This document shows positions 33,760 through 40,764 of a stretch of 40,764 nucleotides of DNA, in pieces. Source of the stretch: JANXQE01 sp035651635. GTDB lineage: Bacteria; Verrucomicrobiota; Verrucomicrobiia; Limisphaerales; UBA8199. The stretch's first letter is position 1. Each line of letters opens with the position of its first letter. Location of the stretch: the NCBI GenBank assembly GCA_035651635.1, contig DASRFK010000254.1, positions 1 to 40,764 on the forward strand, given 5' to 3'. The translations under genes were made by a program, and so were the position numbers. The notes below the pieces were generated by a model. It had not been told where the DNA came from, did not search any database, and worked only from the letters and a program-made list of their open reading frames with translations.

Positions 33760-34148
33760 GAGCTTAACAATCTGGTGTGCAGTGCTTTTTTCTATTCTGC
33801 AAGACATCTGATTCAAAAGGAATCTTTCCTGCAAGGTCGACGAAGCTCACAGATCGGTGAAAACCGGCCGCGGACGCCGCTTGGCGACGGTTAAGGCTCC
33901 TCAAATCACGCGACCCGATTAAGTGTCTGGTGAAAAGCTTATGTCGCGCCTTTAGAATAGTGTCGCGTTTTTACAATACTTTCGCATTGCGTGGGGGTTC
34001 AGGTTCGCCTAAAAAGTTTCAACATACCCCAGTGATTAGTGAGCCCTTGCGGCAAGAATAAACTGCTTCCGTGCCGTGATTTGAGTGTGCGCTTGTGAGA
34101 GCGTGGATGAATTCGAGATCGCACCTATTGGACAGACAAAGGATACAT
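33760..34148. other. Intergenic region of 389 bases with motif copy C
   Basis: Between the exported quinoprotein and the sedolisin gene. Holds motif copy C (33962-33989) and an AAAGGA site just before 34149. Nothing else recognised. Confidence 0.5.
33962..33989 (+). repeat. 28-bp dispersed motif, copy C
   Basis: GTCGCG, TTTTTA, CAAT, loop ACTTTCGC, ATTG. It ends 159 bases before the sedolisin start, in the same direction. Confidence 0.8.
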
Positions 34149-35780
34149 ATGAGTGAACGTAAGGCATTTCCCGACAGCATTACGCCGATACATGCCGAGC
34201 AAGGACTAACCTTGAACGGGCTCATGGTCAACGCAACGGGTCCAGAAGATCGCCAGGAAAAGATGACCTTGCACTTCTCGTTTGAGATTCCGGCCCTGGC
34301 TCTGGCACAGCTTGAGGAGCGCGTAGCCAAAGGCGAAGTCGTCTCGCCGGACGAACTTCGAACAAAATATGTCCCATCCCCCGACGAAGTGGAGAAGCTC
34401 GTGACCTGGTTAAAGGGACAAGGATTTGAGATTTTGCCGGCTCCGAACGACGGAAGCAGCGTGTACGCGCGAGCCAGTGTTGACCAAATTGAAAAGAGTT
34501 TGGCCGTCAAAACGGTTCGCGTCACCAAAGAAGGAGTTACCTATACGGCGGCACAAGACGCGCCCAGTTTGCCTGTAGAAGTCGGAAAGAACGTTCAGGC
34601 AATCATCGGATTGCAGCCCTTCCGGCGCGCCCACAAGCACTTCAGGATGAGTTGTCCCAATGGCGACAATCGACTCTCTCTAGTTCCTGACACGGCGTCG
34701 GTAGATGGTCCCTCCCCGAGCATTGCGAATTCGCCTCCGTACCTGGTGGCGGAGGTGCTCAAAGCATACAACGCCGACGCCGTGGGCGTTACTGGAAAAG
34801 GGCAGACAATTGCGATCCTTATTGACACTTTTCCAGCCGACAAAGATCTCACCGCGTTTTGGAAAGCGAACAACGTTCCTTGCACCTTGCAGCAGGTAAC
34901 GAAGATCAACGTAAAAGGTGGCTCGCTTCCGGTGCCTGAGGGGGAAGAGACTCTGGATGCTTCCTGGTCAAGCGGAATTGCTCCCGGCGCAAACATCCGG
35001 ATCTACGCCAGCGGTTCACTTCAATTCGTTGACCTCGACATGGCGCTTGACCGCATTGTTTCAGATCTGCCGAATGTGCCTGCGATGCGTCAATTGTCCA
35101 TCAGTCTTGGGCTTGGCGAACATTTTATGGGCGGACCCAATGGGGAAATCGCAACCCAACATCTGAAGTTTTTGAAACTGGCCGCCGCCGGCGTGAACGT
35201 TTTTGTGTCAAGCGGTGATGCTGGATCTAATCCAGACAACACCGGGCACAATCCAATAGGTCCCACCCAAGCGGAATATGAGTCCTCCGACCCGTGTGTG
35301 GTTGGCGTAGGTGGAACGAGTTTGAGCCTCGCGAATGATGGGAGTGTCGCGAGTGAAACCGGGTGGGTGAGCGGTGGTGGTGGCAAGAGCATCTTCTTCA
35401 AACGGCCTTCTTGGCAGCAAGGCTCAGGCGTGCCGGCAGTCACGCAACGCCTTGTGCCTGACGTCAGCGTTACCGCCGATCCCAACGAGGGCGCCTTCCT
35501 TGTTTTGCACGGAAAGGTACAACCCCCGACTGGCGGAACGAGCTGGAGCGCGCCCGTTTGGGCCGGTTTTTGTGCTCTGATCAATGAGGCGCGCAAGAAT
35601 GCGGGCAAGCCCCTGCTTCCGTTTCTCAATCCCCTGCTCTATCCACTCATTGGCACGCCGTCCTTTCGAGACATAAAAACAGGGAGTAACGGAGCGTTTA
35701 ACGCCGGGATCGGCTATGATATGGTCACCGGGATCGGAGTGCCGAATGTTAAAGAACTTATTAGAGCATTAACGAGATAG
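34149..35780 (+). CDS. Sedolisin-type serine-carboxyl protease (S53)
   Basis: 543 residues from the ATG at 34149, chosen for the AAAGGA box 6 bases upstream; an upstream Met at 34095 is less likely. A prodomain (about 10-170) precedes the catalytic domain. Family motifs: GEETLDASW (catalytic Glu and Asp), SSGDAGS (Asp of the oxyanion hole), GGTSWSAP (Ser nucleophile) and the C-terminal Ca site DIKTGSNGAFNAGIGYDMVTGIGVPN. Sedolisins work at acid pH, usually outside the cell, but no signal peptide is present. The lipase gene follows after 46 bases, suggesting a two-gene unit behind motif copy C. Confidence 0.95.
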   Translation: MSERKAFPDSITPIHAEQGLTLNGLMVNATGPEDRQEKMTLHFSFEIPALALAQLEERVAKGEVVSPDELRTKYVPSPDEVEKLVTWLKGQGFEILPAPNDGSSVYARASVDQIEKSLAVKTVRVTKEGVTYTAAQDAPSLPVEVGKNVQAIIGLQPFRRAHKHFRMSCPNGDNRLSLVPDTASVDGPSPSIANSPPYLVAEVLKAYNADAVGVTGKGQTIAILIDTFPADKDLTAFWKANNVPCTLQQVTKINVKGGSLPVPEGEETLDASWSSGIAPGANIRIYASGSLQFVDLDMALDRIVSDLPNVPAMRQLSISLGLGEHFMGGPNGEIATQHLKFLKLAAAGVNVFVSSGDAGSNPDNTGHNPIGPTQAEYESSDPCVVGVGGTSLSLANDGSVASETGWVSGGGGKSIFFKRPSWQQGSGVPAVTQRLVPDVSVTADPNEGAFLVLHGKVQPPTGGTSWSAPVWAGFCALINEARKNAGKPLLPFLNPLLYPLIGTPSFRDIKTGSNGAFNAGIGYDMVTGIGVPNVKELIRALTR

Positions 35781-35826
35781 GTTGATTTCAGGCACCCGAA
35801 CCAATTAAATAAGGCGTCATCTTGAT

Positions 35827-36729
35827 ATGGAGGTAAACAATAGTTCGCAGGCACTTCTTAATCCTGGCGAGGCGGATGATTTCTTTGAAATAGAAGGATT
35901 GGAAGACTTTAATCCCAAAGAAGCCGACGGGTTTTATCGAATGAACGCGCTTTGGCTTTCTGAATTCTCTCGCCTGATCTACAGGCAAGAAAAAGATGAG
36001 ATTCCCTCACGGAGCCAAGATTTTCGCACCCGCTCGTCGTTTCTTGCAAACAAAGGTTGGCAGGAAGACACATTCTTCAATAAGCAAAGGGGCGTCTTTC
36101 TCAATGCGCAGGCCAGTATATTTTCAAATAACGATCTGGAGGTTGCGGTCCTCGTGTTCCGGGGGACACTCGGATTAGCCGATATGATCATCGACGTTCT
36201 TTTTGAGCCTAAGGACTGGGCGGGTACTGGAAAAGTGCATGAAGGATTCAGCGAGGCGCTTGAGCTGGCATGGGGATCAATCAAGGAGAATCTGGCCGAG
36301 ATTCGATTCCCAGTGTTCTTCACAGGCCATAGCTTGGGTGCTGCGCTCGCCACTCTCGCCGTGGGACGATGCTTGCATGATGAAGCCCCGCTCAGACCAG
36401 CGGCGCTGTATACTTTTGGCTCGCCCCGAGTTGGAGATGCGCGGTTCGCCGACGCTCTCCAGGGCGTCTCTCACTGCCGGGTCGTGGACCAAAGTGACAT
36501 CATTCCAAAGGTGCCCCCCGAGATCAACCTGCCGCCATTTGTGCACGCGGGAAGCTTGCACCACATCCTCGATGACGACAACCAGCAGAGTCCGTTCCTC
36601 AAAAATATCGATGACATCATGAGGCTGAGTACTGAGCTAAAAGACGTTTGTGAGGGCAGGATCGCCCCTCCTAAGTTCCTTGCCGACCACGCGCCGGTAA
36701 ATTACACGGCGCGGTTGGAAAAGGAGTAG
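35827..36729 (+). CDS. Class 3 lipase-like alpha/beta hydrolase
   Basis: 300 residues. VAVLVFRGTLGLADMIID is the beta strand before the lid, FFTGHSLGAALATLA (Ser169) the nucleophile elbow, and VVDQSDIIPKVPP (Asp224) the acid; His in DHAPVNY near the C-terminus is the likely third residue. These are the features of fungal-type class 3 lipases, with substrates ranging from triglycerides to phospholipids. No signal peptide is visible. It follows the sedolisin gene closely. Confidence 0.92.
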   Translation: MEVNNSSQALLNPGEADDFFEIEGLEDFNPKEADGFYRMNALWLSEFSRLIYRQEKDEIPSRSQDFRTRSSFLANKGWQEDTFFNKQRGVFLNAQASIFSNNDLEVAVLVFRGTLGLADMIIDVLFEPKDWAGTGKVHEGFSEALELAWGSIKENLAEIRFPVFFTGHSLGAALATLAVGRCLHDEAPLRPAALYTFGSPRVGDARFADALQGVSHCRVVDQSDIIPKVPPEINLPPFVHAGSLHHILDDDNQQSPFLKNIDDIMRLSTELKDVCEGRIAPPKFLADHAPVNYTARLEKE

Positions 36730-36803
36730 AGCCAGTAGAGCGCACTACAGCTTGGCGACAATCTTCAAAACCTCCCAAGAGAATGGGACTTGGAAAGGCT
36801 GTT

Positions 36804-37097
36804 TTACGATCTTGACCGGGCGCTGCGTCGCTGCGTCAGGATGGGTTGCAACCTGAGCACATTGAGAAACGACTCTACAGCCTCGCTAGCCCATTGTTCG
36901 TCGGATCGGGAGGTGCTTTGGATGCTGTAAAATCCGAATCCAATATTATCCTTATTTCCGTTTGGATTAGCGTTCACCTGAAGCAACCCAGTGCGGGTTA
37001 TCGGGGCACTGTGCCGAAAACGGGGGGCGTCTTTGCTCAGGAAGATTCCACAGGGTGGGGTGTGGACCTCGATCACGTCCCGCGGCGGTTGGTTCAT
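36804..37097 (-). CDS. Doubtful small ORF (97 aa)
   Basis: ATG-started minus-strand frame with codon use that looks protein-like (DVIEVHTPPCGIFLSKDAPRF and NPNGNKDNIGFGFYSIQST) but without a ribosome binding site or recognised domain. A plus-strand frame overlaps the same bases. Could be a remnant. Low certainty. Confidence 0.25.
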   Translation of the reverse strand: MNQPPRDVIEVHTPPCGIFLSKDAPRFRHSAPITRTGLLQVNANPNGNKDNIGFGFYSIQSTSRSDEQWASEAVESFLNVLRLQPILTQRRSARSRS

Positions 37098-37112
37098 TTA
37101 CGACAGTTGGAT

Positions 37113-37140
37113 GTCGTGTTTTTACAATCATTTTACATTG
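37113..37140 (+). repeat. 28-bp dispersed motif, copy D
   Basis: GTCGTG, TTTTTA, CAAT, loop CATTTTAC, ATTG, continuing into TAAAA so the palindrome is longest here (TTTTACAAT/ATTGTAAAA). It ends 310 bases before 37451. Confidence 0.8.
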
Positions 37141-37450
37141 TAAAAGGCATTAGTTGAAGTTTAAATCGTCATCGAACTCGGCTCGAATAGGCGCATTTCG
37201 ATATTGTTTCGAGCGGGTCAACTTCAAATGAACTCGTTTAATCCATTCTAGACCTGGACTCGATCGTTAGTAATCCGGATGGAACCGTGCATAGGTGGCC
37301 TCGGTTTGGTTTGCCGGAAATTCTGAAAACTGCGTTGAATGTTTAGGGTACTAGTAACGACTATGATTCCTCTACTCGGCGACCTCTGGATCGAGATCCG
37401 TTTACCGACAGTAATACTCAATGTAATCAGCGTTTCTGGATGTTAGGAGT

Positions 37451-37918
37451 ATGAAGGAATCCGACCTGCCGAGACCGAAATCGCCGCCGAGTCCGCCTGA
37501 GGAACCCATGCTCAAAGACTTCCTTGCTCTTTCCCGAATTCTGACTGGGGTCGAAAGCCTGGACGAAACCCTGGGCCGGGCGTACTTGGACCGGTTGAGA
37601 AGCACACCTTTCGATCCGTATCTGCGCCGTATGATCGTCCACTTTCGCACGTTGAAACGCGGCCCAACACTCATAACCCAAGTCAAGAAGGAGCTCTTGG
37701 CCGACGCTACATTCAGATCGGCCATTTGCCAAATTATTCTGCTTTGGTACACGTCGACAATGCAGGAGAGCCCAAATCCTCCCAATGCCCTTCGATATGG
37801 GATGCAAGAGGAGTATTTCAGCGGCTTGGTGTGGTCGACTATCGGCGGTCATGTTCCTGGAGTTTCGGGCGGTTACTTCGGGCATTGGCGGTATCGACCG
37901 GAAAACGAACCGCCATAG
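37451..37918 (+). CDS. FAD-dehydrogenase small (gamma) subunit, sorbitol/glucose dehydrogenase type
   Basis: 155 residues. LSRILTGVESLDETLGRAYLDRL near the N-terminus and LRYGMQEEYFSGLVWSTIGGHVPGVSGGYFGHW at the end match the FAD-SLDH/gluconate dehydrogenase small-subunit family, which helps export and folding of its GMC partner. Known members carry a Tat signal; this one has none, only a Pro-rich start (LPRPKSPPSPPEEP). An internal ATG (MLKDFLAL) after GAGGAA is an alternative start. The GMC gene follows after 5 bases. Confidence 0.82.
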   Translation: MKESDLPRPKSPPSPPEEPMLKDFLALSRILTGVESLDETLGRAYLDRLRSTPFDPYLRRMIVHFRTLKRGPTLITQVKKELLADATFRSAICQIILLWYTSTMQESPNPPNALRYGMQEEYFSGLVWSTIGGHVPGVSGGYFGHWRYRPENEPP

Positions 37919-37923
37919 CGCGC

Positions 37924-39606
37924 ATGAAACCCCGTGATTTCGACGTGGTTGTGGTCGGTGCCGGGATTGCTGGCGGTATGGTCGCATACCGTCTCGCCAC
38001 AGCGGGCGCCCGAGTGCTCATGATAGAAGCCGGGGGTCGCAACCCTCCACGGTTCCAAATGGTTGGGATGTATGCAACTGCAGCGAACAAGACGCTGCAC
38101 AGCCCCTACGTGGAGGCCGAAAGCGACTTGAAGGCGCCGAGTCCTGACGGTCCGAATGATTACTATGACCAGCCTCAAGCCGGCCCAGGCCAAGCCTACA
38201 AAAGCACGTACGAACGGAGGACTGGCGGCTCGACATGGCACTGGCTTGGACACACGCCGCGAATGCTCCGGTCGGATTTTCAAATGCAATCACGATACGG
38301 TGGCCGTCAGGACTTTCCGGCCGGTCTGGTCGATTGGCCTACTTCCTATGACGACCTCGAACCCTGGTACTGCGAAGCGGAACGAGAGATGGGGGTGGCC
38401 GGCTCCGATGAAGAATGGCAAGGTCTCTTCGATTCACCGCGCAGCAAGCCTTTCCCAATGAGCATGATTTGGCCCAGTTATTCAGATACCTGGATAGCTG
38501 AACGAATCAACGGAAAGAAGTTTGAAGGTATCGAGTACCGCGTCCGGAGCACGCCTTCGGCGCGTAATTCTGAACTGTACGACGGCCGTCCCCCTTGTGC
38601 CGGAAATTCGATTTGCGTGCCGCTCTGCCCAATAGGGGCTAAATACGACGGCTCGGTTCACGTCGCTAAGGCAATCGCGGCAGGCGCCTCGCTCTGGGAA
38701 CGGTGCGTTGTTTCCAAGCTAGACAAGGACAAAGACGACCTCGTTCACACTGTTGAATTTCTCTCGTATGGAGGCGGGAAAGGATCGGTCACGGCAGATA
38801 TTGTTGTTCTCACCGCTCATGCAATTGAGACGCCAAAGCTTCTGCTTATGTCGGGTCTCGCCAACAAAAGCGATCAGGTGGGGCGAAATCTTATGGACCA
38901 CTTGTCCAAAAGCACGTTTGGTGTGGCGCCCGAGAAGCTTTTCCCATTTCGTGGTCCCCCCTCCACTTCAGGTATTGAATCATTTCGCGATGGAGAATTT
39001 CGCCGCCAACGAGCCGGGTTTCGGGTGTCTCTAAATAACGACGGATGGTCGCGAAAAGGTTCGCCCTCTGCGGAGATCATCGACCTGGTAACGAACCAGA
39101 AACTGATCGGGACTGATTTGCAAACAGCGCTGTTTGAGCGGATCACTCGGCAAGTGCGGCTGAGTTGTTCAGTTGAGGTGGCTCCGGATGCAAGCAATCG
39201 GGTGGTATTATCTGACAAAACCGACGCGCTCGGTTTGCCAAGACCAAAACTGACGTTCACACCCCCTGATTATAGTCTTCGAGGCCTGGCGCAAGCGACG
39301 AAGACTTTGGGCGATATGTTTCGATTAATCAACGCGACCGAAGTGGCCTTGGGAGAGCCGACAGCTTACGACGGCGCCGGGCACATTATGGGCACCTGCC
39401 GAATGGGCAGCAGCCCCAACTCTTCTGTTGTCGACTCCCATTGCCGCAGCCACGACCATCGCAATTTATTTATTGTGGGGTCGTCAGTCTTTCCGACCGT
39501 CGGGAGCCCGAATCCGACTCTGACGCTGGCGGCTTTAGCGTTGCGGACGGCGGAGGAGATTGGAAAGCAATTGGGCATCAAGGCTAAGCCCCACGTGCAG
39601 GCATGA
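37924..39606 (+). CDS. GMC-type FAD oxidoreductase (dehydrogenase catalytic subunit)
   Basis: 560 residues from the ATG at 37924, five bases after the small-subunit stop; the frame is open upstream but that part overlaps the other gene. FDVVVVGAGIAGGMVAYRLA is the FAD-binding start, GHIMGTCRMG and GSPNPTLTLAALAL are the GMC active-site end. The segment PPCAGNSICVPLCPIGAKYDG is the Cys motif that in FAD-glucose dehydrogenase binds a 3Fe-4S cluster; three Cys remain, although the paired CC of the Burkholderia enzyme reads CA here. No cytochrome subunit is encoded in the window. Substrate probably a polyol or sugar. ATGA overlap with the next gene. Confidence 0.93.
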   Translation: MKPRDFDVVVVGAGIAGGMVAYRLATAGARVLMIEAGGRNPPRFQMVGMYATAANKTLHSPYVEAESDLKAPSPDGPNDYYDQPQAGPGQAYKSTYERRTGGSTWHWLGHTPRMLRSDFQMQSRYGGRQDFPAGLVDWPTSYDDLEPWYCEAEREMGVAGSDEEWQGLFDSPRSKPFPMSMIWPSYSDTWIAERINGKKFEGIEYRVRSTPSARNSELYDGRPPCAGNSICVPLCPIGAKYDGSVHVAKAIAAGASLWERCVVSKLDKDKDDLVHTVEFLSYGGGKGSVTADIVVLTAHAIETPKLLLMSGLANKSDQVGRNLMDHLSKSTFGVAPEKLFPFRGPPSTSGIESFRDGEFRRQRAGFRVSLNNDGWSRKGSPSAEIIDLVTNQKLIGTDLQTALFERITRQVRLSCSVEVAPDASNRVVLSDKTDALGLPRPKLTFTPPDYSLRGLAQATKTLGDMFRLINATEVALGEPTAYDGAGHIMGTCRMGSSPNSSVVDSHCRSHDHRNLFIVGSSVFPTVGSPNPTLTLAALALRTAEEIGKQLGIKAKPHVQA

Positions 39607-40764
39607 ATTTGTCCCGGACGATCAGCACGCGGACCGAGCTCTTGAAACTGCTCTGCGAAGCGGCGGAGCTTGAACATGGTATCGCTTGTTCCTACCTATA
39701 TGCGGCATTTTCGCTAAAGCGGGATATTTCAGAAGGCGGTATGACGTGGGAGGAGCAGCAAAAAGTCCGGCGGTGGGCAGGGCAAATCTACTTTGTCGCT
39801 TCACAGGAGATGTTGCACCTCGCTTTGGTTTGGAATTTGACGACGGCCATAGGAGGAACGCCTTACTATTTGCGGCCCAATTTTCCGCAAAACTCGAACT
39901 ACTATCCGCTTAACGTTCCGATCGAGTTGGAACCTTTTGGACCACGTAGCCTACGGCGCTTCATCCTCTACGAGCACCCAGAGAACATCTCCGAGGAGCG
40001 CAACCTTAAATCTCTGCTTGCTCGTGCCGGAGACGATGCGCAAGAAATCGAATTCGGCACAGTTGGCGAACTGTACCGGCTAATAGAGTCTGGATTTCGC
40101 AGCATGAAGGAAAAGGAGCTTTTCATCGGTGTACCGACACAGCAAATGACCAAAGATCTGGTCCACTTTCCTGCTCTAGTTCCTGTTACCGATCGCGCGT
40201 CGGCCATTCGAGCGATCCACACTATCACTGAACAAGGCGAAGGTACGGGCCAGGATCGCGAAGATTCTCACTTCGGTGCATTTGTAGCTATTCTTAAGGA
40301 CCTCCTTGATTCCAGGGCGCAAGGCAGTGGGTTTTCTCCTGCTCGACCGGCGATGCTAAATCCATCGGCGGGAGCGCAGCGCGGATACGGAGCAGTGTCC
40401 AACGTCATAGACGACCCGTTGGCCAGCCGAGTCGCGGGTCTATTCGATTCTGTGTATAGCCTGATGCTACGAATACTTGCTTGGAGCTTTGAATTTGATG
40501 CGTCGGGAGTTGAGCAGCAGCTGAAAACATTCTGCAGCGTGGCCATTGATGTGATGCCGCGAGTTATTCTGCCATTGGGAGAAGGCCTCATGTTAATGTC
40601 AGCCGGGCCCAAGTACCCGGACAAGACTGCGGGGCCGGGCTTTGGCCTGACCCGACACGTGATGCTGCCACCGAACCCTAGAAACGCGCGGCAGCTTTGC
40701 CTCGAGCGGTTGCACGAACTCTCGGCTTTGGCTGTGGATCTACTACAGGAGCCACTGCCGGAAC
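39603..40764 (+). CDS. VioB-like ferritin-domain protein (3' end outside window)
   Basis: At least 387 codons, open to the last base. It starts with ATG overlapping the stop of the GMC gene (ATGA). CEAAELEHGIACSYLYAAFSL (Glu24, His25) and ASQEMLHLALVWNL (Glu69, His72) are the same ferritin-like di-metal motifs as in the protein at 16326-17750, and the later EQGEGTG...SHFGAF block matches it too. It is thus a homologue, coupled here to an FAD dehydrogenase and there to a LodA/LodB pair. Oxidative function is inferred from the domain. Confidence 0.88.
   Translation, partial: MNLSRTISTRTELLKLLCEAAELEHGIACSYLYAAFSLKRDISEGGMTWEEQQKVRRWAGQIYFVASQEMLHLALVWNLTTAIGGTPYYLRPNFPQNSNYYPLNVPIELEPFGPRSLRRFILYEHPENISEERNLKSLLARAGDDAQEIEFGTVGELYRLIESGFRSMKEKELFIGVPTQQMTKDLVHFPALVPVTDRASAIRAIHTITEQGEGTGQDREDSHFGAFVAILKDLLDSRAQGSGFSPARPAMLNPSAGAQRGYGAVSNVIDDPLASRVAGLFDSVYSLMLRILAWSFEFDASGVEQQLKTFCSVAIDVMPRVILPLGEGLMLMSAGPKYPDKTAGPGFGLTRHVMLPPNPRNARQLCLERLHELSALAVDLLQEPLPE

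Larger units (their letters stand above)
36730..37450. other. Intergenic region of 721 bases with motif copy D
   Basis: Between the lipase and the dehydrogenase small-subunit gene. Contains motif copy D (37113-37140), a doubtful minus-strand ORF (36804-37097) and an 8-bp inverted repeat TTGAAGTT/AACTTCAA at 37153-37160 and 37220-37227. No other gene recognised. Confidence 0.5.

Noticed and set aside
19379..37140. 28-bp motifs as integron attC sites
   Set aside because: They lack the R' and R'' core sites of attC, the spacing between copies is many kilobases with several genes, and one copy is reversed.

Overview
The window looks like chromosomal DNA of a soil-type bacterium, most likely Verrucomicrobiota (inference). 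The grounds are a type II pseudopilin with the H-X9-DG signature common in the Planctomycetes/Verrucomicrobia group, PIG-V-type membrane glycosyltransferases, a MauE-like membrane protein, many weak Shine-Dalgarno sites with several TTG/GTG starts, and long gene-poor gaps. No rRNA, tRNA, CRISPR array or phage module was seen.

Region 1 (1-13.5 kb) is mostly minus strand and concerns the cell envelope. After the 3' part of an MFS-like membrane protein comes a radical SAM/SPASM maturase (1026-2150) preceded by a 37-codon ORF with a near-perfect ribosome binding site that overlaps it by TTGA, a candidate RiPP locus. Next is a minus-strand set: a GT2 polyprenyl-phosphate sugar synthase, a pseudopilin, a GtrA-type membrane protein, two PIG-V-like transferases, a Cys-rich small lipoprotein, a secreted/anchored protein and a MauE-like protein. 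A GT39-like transferase lies divergently at 11068. Together they fit lipid-carrier-linked sugar transfer outside the cytoplasmic membrane.

Region 2 (13.6-17.8 kb, minus) is a quinoprotein unit: a VioB-like ferritin-domain protein, a LodA-like oxidase and a LodB-like flavoprotein. The LodA homologue seems to lack the cysteine expected to form the cysteine tryptophylquinone.

Region 3 (19-40.8 kb, mostly plus) is an accessory island: a minimal AraC-type regulator, two PQQ-type beta-propeller proteins (one with and one without a signal peptide), an MntP-like transporter, a small peptide plus a 9-Cys protein, an animal-type haem peroxidase, a GH13 amylase, a membrane protein gene split by an insertion sequence, a lipoprotein, a sedolisin, a class 3 lipase, and an FAD-dehydrogenase small subunit/GMC oxidoreductase/ferritin-like unit running off the right edge. 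Five copies of an exactly 28-bp motif (GTCGYG, TTTTTA, then a 4-bp stem with an 8-nt loop) stand before five of these transcription units, all in the direction of the downstream gene, with a compensatory base change in the stem. None was seen in the first 19 kb. This looks like a shared control element of an island that makes oxidases, peroxidase and hydrolases.

The insertion sequence (26832-28871) carries a transposase, a divergent AbrB-like gene and a perfect 8-bp inverted repeat between them. Removing it with one copy of its target duplication restores a single 492-codon reading frame.
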